From: an uncultured Oscillospiraceae bacterium
GTDB taxonomy: Bacteria; Bacillota; Clostridia; Oscillospirales; Oscillospiraceae
NCBI GenBank assembly: GCA_944383165.1
Contig: CALWON010000126.1
Location: 1 to 35,651, forward strand
DNA: 35,651 nt
Direction: 5' to 3'
Shown in pieces: positions 16,880-26,280 of the stretch. The position numbers were made by a program, and so were the translations under genes. How positions within the stretch are numbered: the first letter of the stretch is position 1; every line of letters starts with the position of its first letter. The notes beneath the pieces were generated by a model. That model did not search any database and was not told the DNA's origin. It saw only the letters and a list, made by a program, of their open reading frames with translations.

Positions 16880-18957
16880 GATTCCGCCTCAAATTCTACC
16901 ACTTGGCTGCTGTAACTTTTGCCATCAATATACAGGGTGTACTGCTCCGAACCGCTGCCGGTAACAGTGGCATCAATTCCTGTGTCAAAATTGGTGTCTT
17001 TCTGTTCTGGTCCATAGACCACAATGTCCCGGCTGTCCCGGATTTCCACGGTAACCACGCTGCCTGTGTCAGGTAATGCAAAGTGGATGACTTTGTTGAC
17101 CGTACCCACAGTGCCCTGTTCGCCTTCTTCTGGCTGCTCTGGTTCTTCCTCTCCATCTCCCTCTCCAGAACCTGTGCTGATAATGATATTCACCACAGTT
17201 CCTTTTTCCACTTCCTGATTGGGTGCTATGGACTGGAACCACACTTCTCCTTCTGGATATTCGCTGTTACTGCTGCGCTCTGTGCTGCCCACCGTCAGAC
17301 CAAGACCCTGAATGGCTTTGATTGCACCATCCTCATCCAGCCCTCGAATATCCATCATGGTGACCAGTTCACTTTTTTTACCCAAACTCATGGTAAGGAA
17401 AATTTTATCTCCCTCTTTGATCACCGTATCTGCCACAGGAATGGTGGAAATGACATGGTCACGCTCTATGGTTTCATTGTATTCACTGCGGCTTGTAAAA
17501 TCAACTTCAAAATCACCCAACTGATTCAGTTCATTCAGGGCTGTTTGCAGCGGTTTATCGGTCAAATCCGGCATCAGGATTTCTTCTGGTGGTCCGGAGC
17601 TGACCACCACCTGAATGGTGGTTTCTGTCTGTGACACGGTACTATTTTGCTTGGGTGTCTGTTCCAAAATGGTCCCAGCCGGGCTGTCGTCCTCACGTTC
17701 TCCCGTCTTTTCCAGTGTAAAGGACCCCAAAATACTGGTATTGCCGTCTACTTCGCTCATCAAATAACCCACCACCTTGGGAACCTGTATCTGTTGAGAC
17801 TGGGGCTGGTCAATACTAGAAAACACAGAGGAAAACATCATATACAACAGGGCACCCACAAAAATCAAAATGGCAATCACTGCACCCACCATAGGCAGGC
17901 TGCTTCTGGGTTGTCTGTAATCCCGTTCCTCATCATCCCTTTCCACTTCCCGTTGTTGCCGTCTGGCAGGTGGAACGGGAGTGCGGTGTACCATCGTTGC
18001 TTCCATTGCCCCATGTGCAGCCGAAGCCCTGGACTTGGAACCACCAGTGGACAACACCTGTGTTTTTTCCACCTCGTCTGGCTCATCCAAAATAGATATT
18101 GGGGGATGATATTCCAGGTTCATATTGGGATTTTTGCGGAACTCCTCCAAGTCTGCCAACATCTCATCGGCAGAGGAATACCGCTGGTCTGGGTCGGGCG
18201 CCATAGCACGCATGGTGATGGCTTCCAGTGCCTCTGGAATGTTTGGGTCAATCTCTCTAGGCGAGAGTGGAATGGAGTTGATATGCTGGATTGCTACAGA
18301 GACAGGAGTGTCACCCTCAAAAGGCAGCCGCCCTGTAATCATCTCATATAAAACCACACCGGCAGAATACAGGTCAGAGCGGGCATCAATGTGGCTCCCT
18401 CTTGCCTGCTCCGGTGAAATATAGTGGACAGAGCCAAGGGCCTCCTGGGTCAATGTGCTGTGACTGCCTGACATCACTCTGGCAATCCCAAAGTCAGCCA
18501 CTTTCACGCTGCCATCCCGCAGCACCATAATATTGTGTGGTTTAATGTCCCGATGGATAATCCCTCGGCTGTGTGCATGACCCAAGGCCTTCACAATCTG
18601 GGTGATAAAATGGAGAGCCTCCCTCCAGTTGAGCTGGTTCCCCTTTTTCTGCATGTACTGTTTTAGGGTAATCCCGTCAATCAGTTCCATCACAATATAT
18701 TCCAGTTCAGAAGTCCGGCTCACATCGTATACTGCCACGATATTGGTGTGGGACAGCATGGCAACCGCCTGTGATTCCTCATGAAAACGGCGGCGCAACT
18801 CGGAATCCTGCGCCAAATCGTCTCTGAGAATCTTTACTGCTACCAGCCGGTTGAGGCGGTGACAGCGGGCTTTGTAGACCCTTGCCATCCCACCAATCCC
18901 AATTAATTCCAACAGCTCATAGCGGTTATCGAGTAATTTACCGATGTAACGATCCAT
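16876..18957 (-). CDS. pknB: PASTA-domain Ser/Thr protein kinase (PrkC/PknB type)
   Basis: A transmembrane kinase thought to sense muropeptides or lipid II and phosphorylate cell-wall, translation and growth proteins. 693 aa: a complete kinase domain (Gly loop GIGGMARVY at 20-28, Lys42, HRDIKPHN at 135-142, DFG 155-157, SPEQARG), a juxtamembrane basic linker, a transmembrane helix (about 354-376) and three extracellular PASTA repeats (about 391-596). A very acidic linker with many Glu follows, then a beta-rich tail of about 80 residues beyond the last PASTA repeat. The AAAGGAGG site before ATG 18957 is strong. It sits after its antagonist phosphatase and overlaps rsgA. Confidence 0.97.
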   Translation of the reverse strand: MDRYIGKLLDNRYELLELIGIGGMARVYKARCHRLNRLVAVKILRDDLAQDSELRRRFHEESQAVAMLSHTNIVAVYDVSRTSELEYIVMELIDGITLKQYMQKKGNQLNWREALHFITQIVKALGHAHSRGIIHRDIKPHNIMVLRDGSVKVADFGIARVMSGSHSTLTQEALGSVHYISPEQARGSHIDARSDLYSAGVVLYEMITGRLPFEGDTPVSVAIQHINSIPLSPREIDPNIPEALEAITMRAMAPDPDQRYSSADEMLADLEEFRKNPNMNLEYHPPISILDEPDEVEKTQVLSTGGSKSRASAAHGAMEATMVHRTPVPPARRQQREVERDDEERDYRQPRSSLPMVGAVIAILIFVGALLYMMFSSVFSSIDQPQSQQIQVPKVVGYLMSEVDGNTSILGSFTLEKTGEREDDSPAGTILEQTPKQNSTVSQTETTIQVVVSSGPPEEILMPDLTDKPLQTALNELNQLGDFEVDFTSRSEYNETIERDHVISTIPVADTVIKEGDKIFLTMSLGKKSELVTMMDIRGLDEDGAIKAIQGLGLTVGSTERSSNSEYPEGEVWFQSIAPNQEVEKGTVVNIIISTGSGEGDGEEEPEQPEEGEQGTVGTVNKVIHFALPDTGSVVTVEIRDSRDIVVYGPEQKDTNFDTGIDATVTGSGSEQYTLYIDGKSYSSQVVEFEAES

Positions 18958-18988
18958 GGTAAATATCCTCCTTTGTTGGTTTGCTCAC

Positions 18989-19717
18989 TTAGCACTGCAC
19001 CAAAAGGGCAGTCACATTGTCTGGTGCGCCCCGATGCAGTGCAATGTCCAGCAGTCGCTGGCAGCAGGTGGACGGCTCCCCGCCGTGAATCACCTCATAG
19101 AGAATCTCCTGTTCTGTAACCACATTACTCAGTCCATCGCTACACAACAACAGGTAGTCCCCCTCTCCTACCACACATTCATAGAAATCCGCTTTCAGTT
19201 GCGGCTCTGCCCCCACTGCCCGGGTGATGTAATTCTTATGGGGGTGGCTCTTTGCCTGTTCTGGGGTCAGTTCCCCCCGCAAAACCAAATCTTCCACCAG
19301 GGAGTGGTCCCTTGTAATGCGGGCAATCCCAGACCGCTCTGAAATGTGGTAGGCTCGGCTGTCCCCCTCATTGAGCAGGACAGCCCCTCCCTTCCAAATC
19401 AGTGCAGCCACCATGGTTGTACCCATGCCTTCACAGTCCATATCAGTAGAAGCACGTTGGTACACCACCCCATTGGCACAGGAGGCAGCAAATTCCATAC
19501 AGGCTTTGATCTCCTTCTCGCCCTGTTGCAGCTGCCTGCACAGTTCCTCCATAAAAACCTGTACTGCCAGCTCACTGGCAATATTGCCCGCCTTTGCACC
19601 ACCCATACCATCACACACCACGGCAATCATCCTGCCATCTGGGAGGATTTTCTGAGCATAGGCGTCCTGATTTTGCCTACGAACGGCACCTCGGTTGGTC
19701 ATTCCCCATAGATTCAT
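18989..19717 (-). CDS. stp: PP2C-family Ser/Thr phosphatase (Stp/PrpC)
   Basis: A manganese-dependent phosphatase that reverses PknB phosphorylation. 242 aa from ATG 19717. PPM motifs are visible: TNRGAVRRQNQDAY, VVCDGMGGAKAGN, EGMGTTMVAA, GDSRAY, CSDGL and the C-terminal DNVTALL. An upstream in-frame GTG at 19759 overlaps the rlmN stop (GTGA) and also has a site (GAGAGGAAC), so a protein 14 residues longer is possible. I prefer ATG 19717, which has AAGAGGA and gives the short family N-terminus. Located between rlmN and pknB as in many Firmicutes. Confidence 0.95.
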   Translation of the reverse strand: MNLWGMTNRGAVRRQNQDAYAQKILPDGRMIAVVCDGMGGAKAGNIASELAVQVFMEELCRQLQQGEKEIKACMEFAASCANGVVYQRASTDMDCEGMGTTMVAALIWKGGAVLLNEGDSRAYHISERSGIARITRDHSLVEDLVLRGELTPEQAKSHPHKNYITRAVGAEPQLKADFYECVVGEGDYLLLCSDGLSNVVTEQEILYEVIHGGEPSTCCQRLLDIALHRGAPDNVTALLVQC

Positions 19718-19755
19718 GGAACATCGTCCTCTTTTCTGCCACTTGCCAAACTGAT

Positions 19756-20781
19756 TCACTGTGTTCCTCTCATGGCTTTCCGGCGCAGCTGCCCACAGGA
19801 GGCGTCAATATCCCCTCCCAATTTGCGCCGTACAGTCACAGTCAGCCCGTGGCTCTCTAATCTCTTTTGAAATGCTGCCACCCTGCGGCTGGGTTTCAAT
19901 GGGCTCTCCTCCACATCATTGAGTGGAATCAAGTTCACATGCCCTGGTGCACCTTTCAGCCGCTGTGCCAGCAGCTCTGCCTGTGCATCTGAGTCATTCA
20001 CGCCGTCAATCATGGCATATTCATAGGAAATCCGCCGTCCAGTGGTCTGAAAATACCGTCGGCAGGTGTCCATCAGTTTCTCTACCCCCACACTGCGGTT
20101 GACTGGCATCAACTTGGATCGGGTCTCGTCATCGGGTGCATGGAGGGAAACAGATAGGGTTAATTGTAACCCATATTGTGCCAGCTTGTCAATTTGCTCC
20201 ACTAAACCACAGGTAGACAGGGAGATATGGCGCATTCCAATATTCAGCCCATCTGGATGGTTGACCAGTTTCAAAAAGGTCATCACTGTGTCAAAATTGT
20301 CCAGTGGTTCCCCAATTCCCATCAGCACAATGTTGGAGATTTCTACCCCACTGTCTAGCTGGGTAAACAGAACCTGGTCAATCATTTCCGCTGGTGTCAG
20401 GTCACGTACCTTTCCAGCCAGTGTAGAGGCACAGAAGGCGCAGCCCATCCGGCACCCCACCTGGCAGGAGATACACACAGTATTGCCGTGTTTATACCGC
20501 ATCAAAACCGTTTCAATGCAATTCCCGTCAGATAATTCCCACAAATATTTGATGGTTCCATCCAACTTAGATTCCTGCTTGCGTGCCACTTTTGGCTCAG
20601 TCAAAAACGCCTGTTGTTCCAGTTTTTCTCTCAAAGATTTCGATAAATCTGTCATTTCAGAGAAGGAAGTGACCCCTCGATAAATCCATTTAAAAATCTG
20701 CCTAGCACGAAAGGCAGGTTCCCCCTGCTCTTTTACCCATGCAGTCAGCTCCTCTAAGGTCATAGACTTCAAATCAACCAT
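19756..20781 (-). CDS. rlmN: Dual-specificity RNA methyltransferase RlmN
   Basis: A radical-SAM enzyme that makes 2-methyladenosine at 23S rRNA A2503 and tRNA A37. 341 aa. The radical-SAM CX3CX2C is in CRMGCAFC, preceded by the family VCISCQVG. The C-terminal catalytic Cys is in DIDASCGQLR, and the methyl-accepting/SAM motif GIGEPLDN is present. ATG 20781 is seven bases after AAGGAGG. The upstream GTG 20787 is too close to that site. Overlaps rsmB by 8 nt. Confidence 0.97.
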   Translation of the reverse strand: MVDLKSMTLEELTAWVKEQGEPAFRARQIFKWIYRGVTSFSEMTDLSKSLREKLEQQAFLTEPKVARKQESKLDGTIKYLWELSDGNCIETVLMRYKHGNTVCISCQVGCRMGCAFCASTLAGKVRDLTPAEMIDQVLFTQLDSGVEISNIVLMGIGEPLDNFDTVMTFLKLVNHPDGLNIGMRHISLSTCGLVEQIDKLAQYGLQLTLSVSLHAPDDETRSKLMPVNRSVGVEKLMDTCRRYFQTTGRRISYEYAMIDGVNDSDAQAELLAQRLKGAPGHVNLIPLNDVEESPLKPSRRVAAFQKRLESHGLTVTVRRKLGGDIDASCGQLRRKAMRGTQ

Positions 20782-22111
20782 GTGCACCCCTCCTTCTCAG
20801 TTTACAGACATAAAACCCATCTGTACCATACCGATGGGACCAAAAGGTGAGCTGCCCCTGTGCAATCTCCCCCAAAGGCTGTGGCAGTACAAAGGATTCC
20901 CGTTGATAGTCTGGGTGTTTTTGCAGGAACTGCTCCACCATCTGTTCATTTTCTTCAGGAAGTATGGTACAGGTGGAGTACACCAACACACCGCCCTCTT
21001 TTACATAGTGGGAGGCATATTCCAAAATGGTCTTTTGAATGGGAAGCAGTCCAGAAAGCTCCCCTTCCTCTTTGTATCGAATTTCCGGTTTTTTTCGGAT
21101 GACCCCTAACCCAGAACAGGGGGCATCCACCAGCACCACATCAAACTGTTGCTGCCAATCTGCCCGGTATTCTGTTCCATCCTGTGTCACTGCCTGTAGA
21201 ATGGTCAGCCCCAGCCGCTGGGCACCCTTTTCGATCAGCTGCTTTTTGTGGGGGTGCAGGTCACAGGAGAGAATCTCCCCCTGATTTTCCATCTGAATGG
21301 CAAGGGCAAAGGACTTTCCCCCGGGGGCTGCACAGGTATCCAGCACCCTGTCCCCGGACTTTGCACCCGAGACAAAGGCAGTCAGTCTGGAAGCTGGGTC
21401 CTGAATGTAAAAAAGCCCCTGTTGAAATGCGGTCAACTCCTCCAGATTGCCGGTTTTAGACAGAATCAGGGCATTGTCTAACCACAGGTGTGGTGTAACC
21501 TCTACCCCTTCTTCTATCAGTCTCTGTGCTGTTTCTTCCATTGTGGCTTTTGTGGTATTCACCATAGCTGTCATAGGCACAGGGGCATTGTTGGCAATCA
21601 GTGCCTGTTCTGCCTCCTCCATTCCAAGCAGGGACACCAGCCGTTTCACCAGCCAAACAGGGTGGCTGTATTGAATGGACAGCCGCTCCAGTTCCGGTTT
21701 CTCTGGAATGGTGGGAAGCTGGTTCAAATTTCTCTGTATGTTGCGCAAAATCCCATTGACCATACCGGCGGCTTTGGGGTTGCGGCTATATCGTTTGGTC
21801 AGGTTGACAGAGCAATCCACAGCGGCATGTTGTGGAATCCGCTCCAAAAACAGGAGTTGATACAATCCCAGCCGTAACGCCTGTAATACTCGGTTGTCCA
21901 GTCGGTTCAGGGGTGTTTTGGAATACTGTTTCAAGTAAAAATCCAACAAAAGCCGCTGTTGCAACACACCAAAGCAGAGCTGTGTGGCAAGGGCAGCATC
22001 CCGACTGTCCAGTTTTGCAAGTTGTATCTGTTTTTTCAGGGTTCCCTCTGACCATCCCCCCTGCTTTTCGCAGCGGTGGAGAGTCAGCAGTGCCACTTCT
22101 CTTGCATCCAT
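20774..22111 (-). CDS. rsmB: 16S rRNA m5C967 methyltransferase RsmB
   Basis: SAM-dependent cytosine-5 methyltransferase acting on 16S rRNA. 445 aa: an N-terminal NusB-like helical domain (residues 1-135) and a C-terminal Rossmann methyltransferase. The SAM-binding motif DTCAAPGGKSFALA, the catalytic DAPCSGLGVIRKKPEIR and the second Cys in VYSTCTILPEEN are all present. The GAGAGGGA site precedes ATG 22111. It follows fmt by 18 nt. Confidence 0.97.
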   Translation of the reverse strand: MDAREVALLTLHRCEKQGGWSEGTLKKQIQLAKLDSRDAALATQLCFGVLQQRLLLDFYLKQYSKTPLNRLDNRVLQALRLGLYQLLFLERIPQHAAVDCSVNLTKRYSRNPKAAGMVNGILRNIQRNLNQLPTIPEKPELERLSIQYSHPVWLVKRLVSLLGMEEAEQALIANNAPVPMTAMVNTTKATMEETAQRLIEEGVEVTPHLWLDNALILSKTGNLEELTAFQQGLFYIQDPASRLTAFVSGAKSGDRVLDTCAAPGGKSFALAIQMENQGEILSCDLHPHKKQLIEKGAQRLGLTILQAVTQDGTEYRADWQQQFDVVLVDAPCSGLGVIRKKPEIRYKEEGELSGLLPIQKTILEYASHYVKEGGVLVYSTCTILPEENEQMVEQFLQKHPDYQRESFVLPQPLGEIAQGQLTFWSHRYGTDGFYVCKLRRRGAHG

Positions 22112-22129
22112 TGTGTGTTCCCTCTCTTG

Positions 22130-23065
22130 TCAGGCTTGGTCATCCACTTTGATGGGATGCCCACGCAAATAGTCAGCGGCTGCCATGCGGCGGGAACCGG
22201 GTGCCTGTAGCTCCAAAATCCGGATGACCTTTCCGTCCCCACATGCCACATCAATTCCTTGTTGGTTGGCTGCCAAAATGGTGCCAGCCTCTTTCTGTGT
22301 GGTCAGGTCTGGCTCACACACAGAAAATACCTTCACAGTCTCTCCACCAAAAATGTCAGTGGAAGTGGCTGGCCATGGCACCAGCCCACGCACCTGATTG
22401 TGAATCTCCTTTGCTGTGCGCTTCCAGTTAATGGGACTCAAAGCACGGGACAGCATAGGCGCATAGGTCACTTGACTTGCCTCCTGTTTGGTGCGCACCG
22501 CTGTACCGGCTGCAATGTCAGCCACCGTCTGCACCAGAAGGGTTCCACCCAACTGGGCAAGGCGGTCATGGAGCATCTCCACGGTTTCTTCAGAATCAAT
22601 GGGGGTTTTTACCTGAGAAATGATGTCTCCCGCATCCAGTTCGGTTGCCATATCCATAATGGTAACTCCTGTCTCCTCATCTCCATTGACAATCGCCCAG
22701 TGAATGGGAGCTGCTCCCCGGTAGCGGGGCAACAGGGAGGAGTGGACATTGATACAGCCTTTGGGAGGTAGATGCAAAATCTCATCTGGCAAAATACGCC
22801 CATAGGCTGCCACTACAATCAGTTCCGGGTTCCATTCCTGAAGCTGGGCTAGGGCAGTGCCATCCCGCAGCTTGGTGGGCTGGAACACAGGAATGTCATG
22901 TTCTTGGGCTACCACCTTCACAGGTGGGGGCTGTAACTTGTTCTGATGGCGTCCTACTGGCTTATCTGGCTGGCAGAACACGCCGCAAACCTGATGCCCA
23001 GCCTCCAGCAGTGCATTCAGGGAAGGAACGGCAAATTCCGGCGTCCCCATAAAGACAATTCTCAC
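22130..23065 (-). CDS. fmt: Methionyl-tRNA formyltransferase
   Basis: Transfers a formyl group from 10-formyltetrahydrofolate to initiator Met-tRNA. 311 aa. The family N-terminus RIVFMGTPEFAVPSLNALLE, catalytic region CINVHSSLLPRYRGAAPIHW, and TGVTIMDMATELDAGDI are intact. A C-terminal OB-like domain is present. The start is GTG 23065, overlapping the def stop (GTGA), an arrangement that couples the two formyl-Met genes. Confidence 0.97.
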   Translation of the reverse strand: MRIVFMGTPEFAVPSLNALLEAGHQVCGVFCQPDKPVGRHQNKLQPPPVKVVAQEHDIPVFQPTKLRDGTALAQLQEWNPELIVVAAYGRILPDEILHLPPKGCINVHSSLLPRYRGAAPIHWAIVNGDEETGVTIMDMATELDAGDIISQVKTPIDSEETVEMLHDRLAQLGGTLLVQTVADIAAGTAVRTKQEASQVTYAPMLSRALSPINWKRTAKEIHNQVRGLVPWPATSTDIFGGETVKVFSVCEPDLTTQKEAGTILAANQQGIDVACGDGKVIRILELQAPGSRRMAAADYLRGHPIKVDDQA

Positions 23066-23571
23066 TGCTCCTCAGCCTCCTCGTCCTCCTGCTGGTCAAA
23101 CAGAGCTTCCATTTCCTCATCATTGAGCAGTTTCTGGGCAAGTTCGGTATACAGTTGTCCCTCCAGATGCCCCAGCTCATGGCAGAAACAGCGGGCAGTC
23201 AAGCCCTCTCCTTCCACCTCAAACATCTGCCCATTGCGGTCAAAGGCTTTTACCTTCACCCACTCAGGACGTTTTACAATGCCCCAAACACCTGGAACAG
23301 ACAGGCAGCCCTCCGGCCCCTCCTGCTCTCCTCTCTGGTCAATGATTTCTGGATTGACCAGTTCAATCACTTCGTCATCCTGATTGATGACAATGACCAC
23401 ACGGCGCAAAATGCCAATCTGTGGAGCTGCCAGCCCTACGCCGTTGGCTTGGTCTAACGTCTCACGCAAATCATCCAGCAAATCCCACAGTTTTTGGTCA
23501 AACTGGGTGACTGGATGGCATTTTTTATTGAGAACAGGGTCTCCCTGCTTGTAAATGGTACGAATTGCCAT
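23062..23571 (-). CDS. def: Peptide deformylase with HELGH active-site motif
   Basis: A metalloenzyme that removes the formyl group from nascent proteins. 169 aa from ATG 23571 (strong GAAGGAGA site; the in-frame extension to 23595 overlaps no better start). Motif 1 is GVGLAAPQ (44-51), motif 2 EGCLS with metal ligand Cys89, motif 3 is HELGH with His131, catalytic Glu132 and His135. The usual motif 3 is HEXDH; here the Asp is Gly134 and the preceding Gln is Cys130. All metal ligands are kept, so it is probably active. The acidic C-terminal tail is a low-complexity Glu/Asp run. Confidence 0.95.
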   Translation of the reverse strand: MAIRTIYKQGDPVLNKKCHPVTQFDQKLWDLLDDLRETLDQANGVGLAAPQIGILRRVVIVINQDDEVIELVNPEIIDQRGEQEGPEGCLSVPGVWGIVKRPEWVKVKAFDRNGQMFEVEGEGLTARCFCHELGHLEGQLYTELAQKLLNDEEMEALFDQQEDEEAEEQ

Positions 23572-23594
23572 AGTAATCTCCTTCTTTCTAATCA

Positions 23595-26060
23595 TTATGA
23601 ACCATAGGGGTTCACATCAATATAAATGGAAACCCCTCTATTTTCTTTTTCTGTCAATGCCCGCTGCAACAGGGCAGACAACAACTGCCGCACTGGGCGG
23701 CTCTGCTGCATATTCAACGTCAGGCGGTAGCGGTAGCGGTTGTTGACCTTTGCCACAGAGGCAGGAGCGGGACCCAACAGCGTCCACGGCTCTTGAAACC
23801 GCCGCAACTCCTGTTCCAACTGCTGCCGGAAGGTAAGCCCCGACCGCAGCACTGCCTGTTCGTTCAAACCGGAAAAGGTCATGAGATAAAACTCCATAAA
23901 TGGAGGGTCTCTGCGAATCTTCCGCAGTCTGATTTCTGTCTGAAAAAAGTTGTCATAATCCTGACGGGCAGAAAACACAATCACATCATTTTCCGGTGTG
24001 TAGGTCTGAATCACTGCCCTGCCCAGTTTTTCTCCCCGTCCTGCTCTGCCCACCACTTGAGTCAACAGGGAAAAGGTACGCTCACTGGCTCTAAAATCAT
24101 CCACATACAGCCCCTGGTCTGCCAGAATCACACCCACTAAGGTCACATTGGGAAAATCCAGCCCCTTTGCTACCATTTGAGTACCAATGAGAATGGGAAC
24201 CTGTTTTTTCTGGAACTCCCCCAGAATTTTTTCATGGGTGTGGGTAGCACTGATAGTATCTGCATCCATCCGCAAAATCCCTGTCTGTGGGAAAAGCTGC
24301 TGTAAATCCTCCTGTACCTTCTGTGTCCCCACCCCTATAAATTGCAAAATGCCGCCACATTTGGGGCATTTGGGTGGTAATGGCTGAGAGTACCCACAGT
24401 AATGGCACATCAGTCGATGATTGGCAGAGTGGTAGGTCAGTTTCACGGAACATCTGGGGCACTCTGGCACAGTTCCGCACTCCCCACAGGACACCATACG
24501 ATTGGTCCCCCGTCGATTGAGGAACAAAATAGTCTGTTCTCCTTTGGAGAGATTTTGGGAAATTGCGTGCTGTAATGCTCTGCTGATGGTACTGCCGTTG
24601 CCCTGGCGCAGTTCCTCTTTCATATCCACAATATCCACCTGTGGTAATGCCCCTTGATTATATCGCTCTGTCAAAGTGAACAGGTGATATTTTCCCATCT
24701 GGGCACTGTACATGGACTCCACAGATGGGGTAGCCGACCCCAGCAACAGCAAGGCGTTATGCTGCACACAGCGAAACTTTGCCACTTCTCTGGCGTGGTA
24801 CCGTGGGGACTGCTCTGATTTATAGCTGGTCTCCTGTTCCTCGTCCAAAATCAGCAAGCCGATGTTGTCCAGAGGCGCAAACACCGCCGAACGTGTGCCA
24901 ATGGCAACACTGGCTTTCCCACGTCTGAGCCGCTTCCACTCGTCATACCGCTCACCAGAACGCAAAGAAGAGTGTAAAATTGCAATTTGCTCTCCAAAAT
25001 GGGCAGTAAAAATCCGCAGCAACTGGGGAGTCAGGGCAATTTCCGGCACCAGAAGCAGAGCTTTCTTTCCCTGTTTCAGTGTCTCCTGAATCAGTTTGAT
25101 ATACACCTGTGTTTTTCCACTGCCTGTCACCCCATACAGCAGAGCCGCAGCCGCTTTCCCCTCTTGCATCAGGTTCCGCAACCCCTCAAACACCTGCTGT
25201 TGTTGTGCATTGAGTACCACAGGACCTGCCGGCTGGCTGGGTTCCACTTCTACCCGACGAAACACTTCCTGTTCCTCCAGTTGCAAGATGCCGCTTTTCT
25301 CCAAAGATTTCAGGGTATTCATAGATGCCCCTGTAAAGTAGCACAGCTCTTTGGTGGAAGCCGCTCCCAGCTGGCAAAGCAGTTCTGTCACTGCATAGCG
25401 AAGCGGTGCTGTTTTCCGCTTTGGTGTGACCAAGGACATGGCCTCCTCCGTCGGCATGACCAGCACCGCCAGTTTCTCTTTTTTATCGCCAACGCCCCTC
25501 TGGGCACTGCTTTCACGGTGGAGATAGCCCTGTTCCTCCAGAAATCGGATGGCACTGCCAGGGTCTCTGGTGCCAAAGGCACCTCGCACCTGTTCCAGTT
25601 CCCCCCGTCCACCCAGTCCAATCAACAGTTCCAGCAATTGGGGGGCAGTGGGATGGTTTTGTGCCGCTTCTTTGGCTTCATCCAGACGCTCCCCCTCACA
25701 CAGTACCAAAGTATCATGGAGAGAAAAATACAACCCTGCTGGCAGCATTGCTTTCACTGCATCATATACCGTGCAGAAATACTGCTCCCGCATCCAAAGA
25801 GCCAGTTGCAATGCCTTTCCATCCAGCACAGGTTCTGTATCCAGCAATGCCTGAATGTCTTTCAGGGATTCCAGGGGCTGTTCCTGCTCCAACTTGAGCA
25901 CAATTCCGTCAGAACCCCGGTTCCCCCTGCCAAATGGCACCAGCACACGCATCCCAACCTGAATACGTTCCTGTAGGGGTTGGGGCACTTTGTAGGTATA
26001 GGGCTTGTCAATGGCATAAATCGCCTTCGCCAGTGCAATCTTTGCCACCATTCCCACCAT
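23595..26060 (-). CDS. priA: Primosomal helicase PriA
   Basis: A 3'-5' DNA helicase that reloads the replisome at stalled forks. 821 aa. It has the N-terminal 3'BD (KIALAKAIYAIDKPYTYKVP), a winged helix near 220-260, Walker A GVTGSGKT (310-317) and the Walker B region LDEEQETSYKSEQSPRYHAR. The Walker B reads DEEQ (406-409) where E. coli has DEEH. An eight-Cys zinc region (525-568) and the VVGRAGR motif VI follow. ATG 26060 follows CGGAG; a second ATG at 26051 is possible. Sits 16 nt after rpoZ; coaBC, usually between them, is absent here. Confidence 0.96.
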   Translation of the reverse strand: MVGMVAKIALAKAIYAIDKPYTYKVPQPLQERIQVGMRVLVPFGRGNRGSDGIVLKLEQEQPLESLKDIQALLDTEPVLDGKALQLALWMREQYFCTVYDAVKAMLPAGLYFSLHDTLVLCEGERLDEAKEAAQNHPTAPQLLELLIGLGGRGELEQVRGAFGTRDPGSAIRFLEEQGYLHRESSAQRGVGDKKEKLAVLVMPTEEAMSLVTPKRKTAPLRYAVTELLCQLGAASTKELCYFTGASMNTLKSLEKSGILQLEEQEVFRRVEVEPSQPAGPVVLNAQQQQVFEGLRNLMQEGKAAAALLYGVTGSGKTQVYIKLIQETLKQGKKALLLVPEIALTPQLLRIFTAHFGEQIAILHSSLRSGERYDEWKRLRRGKASVAIGTRSAVFAPLDNIGLLILDEEQETSYKSEQSPRYHAREVAKFRCVQHNALLLLGSATPSVESMYSAQMGKYHLFTLTERYNQGALPQVDIVDMKEELRQGNGSTISRALQHAISQNLSKGEQTILFLNRRGTNRMVSCGECGTVPECPRCSVKLTYHSANHRLMCHYCGYSQPLPPKCPKCGGILQFIGVGTQKVQEDLQQLFPQTGILRMDADTISATHTHEKILGEFQKKQVPILIGTQMVAKGLDFPNVTLVGVILADQGLYVDDFRASERTFSLLTQVVGRAGRGEKLGRAVIQTYTPENDVIVFSARQDYDNFFQTEIRLRKIRRDPPFMEFYLMTFSGLNEQAVLRSGLTFRQQLEQELRRFQEPWTLLGPAPASVAKVNNRYRYRLTLNMQQSRPVRQLLSALLQRALTEKENRGVSIYIDVNPYGS

Positions 26061-26076
26061 GCTGCTCCGTCCTCTC

Positions 26077-26280
26077 TTACTCCACAGACTGGATTCTGTC
26101 GTCCAGTTTCCCTTCCGCTACCTCACGGATGGCAATGCTCACAGACTTCTCGTCCAGTGGCTCCCCTTCCCGCTCTGCCTCAATGGCAATCTCACGGGCA
26201 CGGCATGCCACCACATTCACCAGTTGGTAACGGCTGGGAACTTTCTTCAACAAATCTCTCATAGCAGGATATAACATCAT
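26077..26280 (-). CDS. rpoZ: RNA polymerase omega subunit
   Basis: 67 residues. The helical core AMRDLLKKVPSRYQLVNVVA followed by CRAREIA matches RpoZ, a small subunit that assists beta-prime folding and assembly. The ATG start overlaps the gmk stop by 4 nt; a second ATG follows at once (26277). Placement behind gmk is the conserved Firmicute order. Confidence 0.94.
   Translation of the reverse strand: MMLYPAMRDLLKKVPSRYQLVNVVACRAREIAIEAEREGEPLDEKSVSIAIREVAEGKLDDRIQSVE

Noticed and set aside
23595..26060. PriA Walker B DEEQ as a loss of function
   Set aside because: Gln in place of His is a conservative DEAQ/DEAH-type change, and the remaining motifs are intact; I believe it is common in Clostridia.
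26061..26076. Possible lost coaBC between rpoZ and priA
   Set aside because: The gap is only 16 nt and no remnant can be read; coaBC is simply elsewhere or absent.
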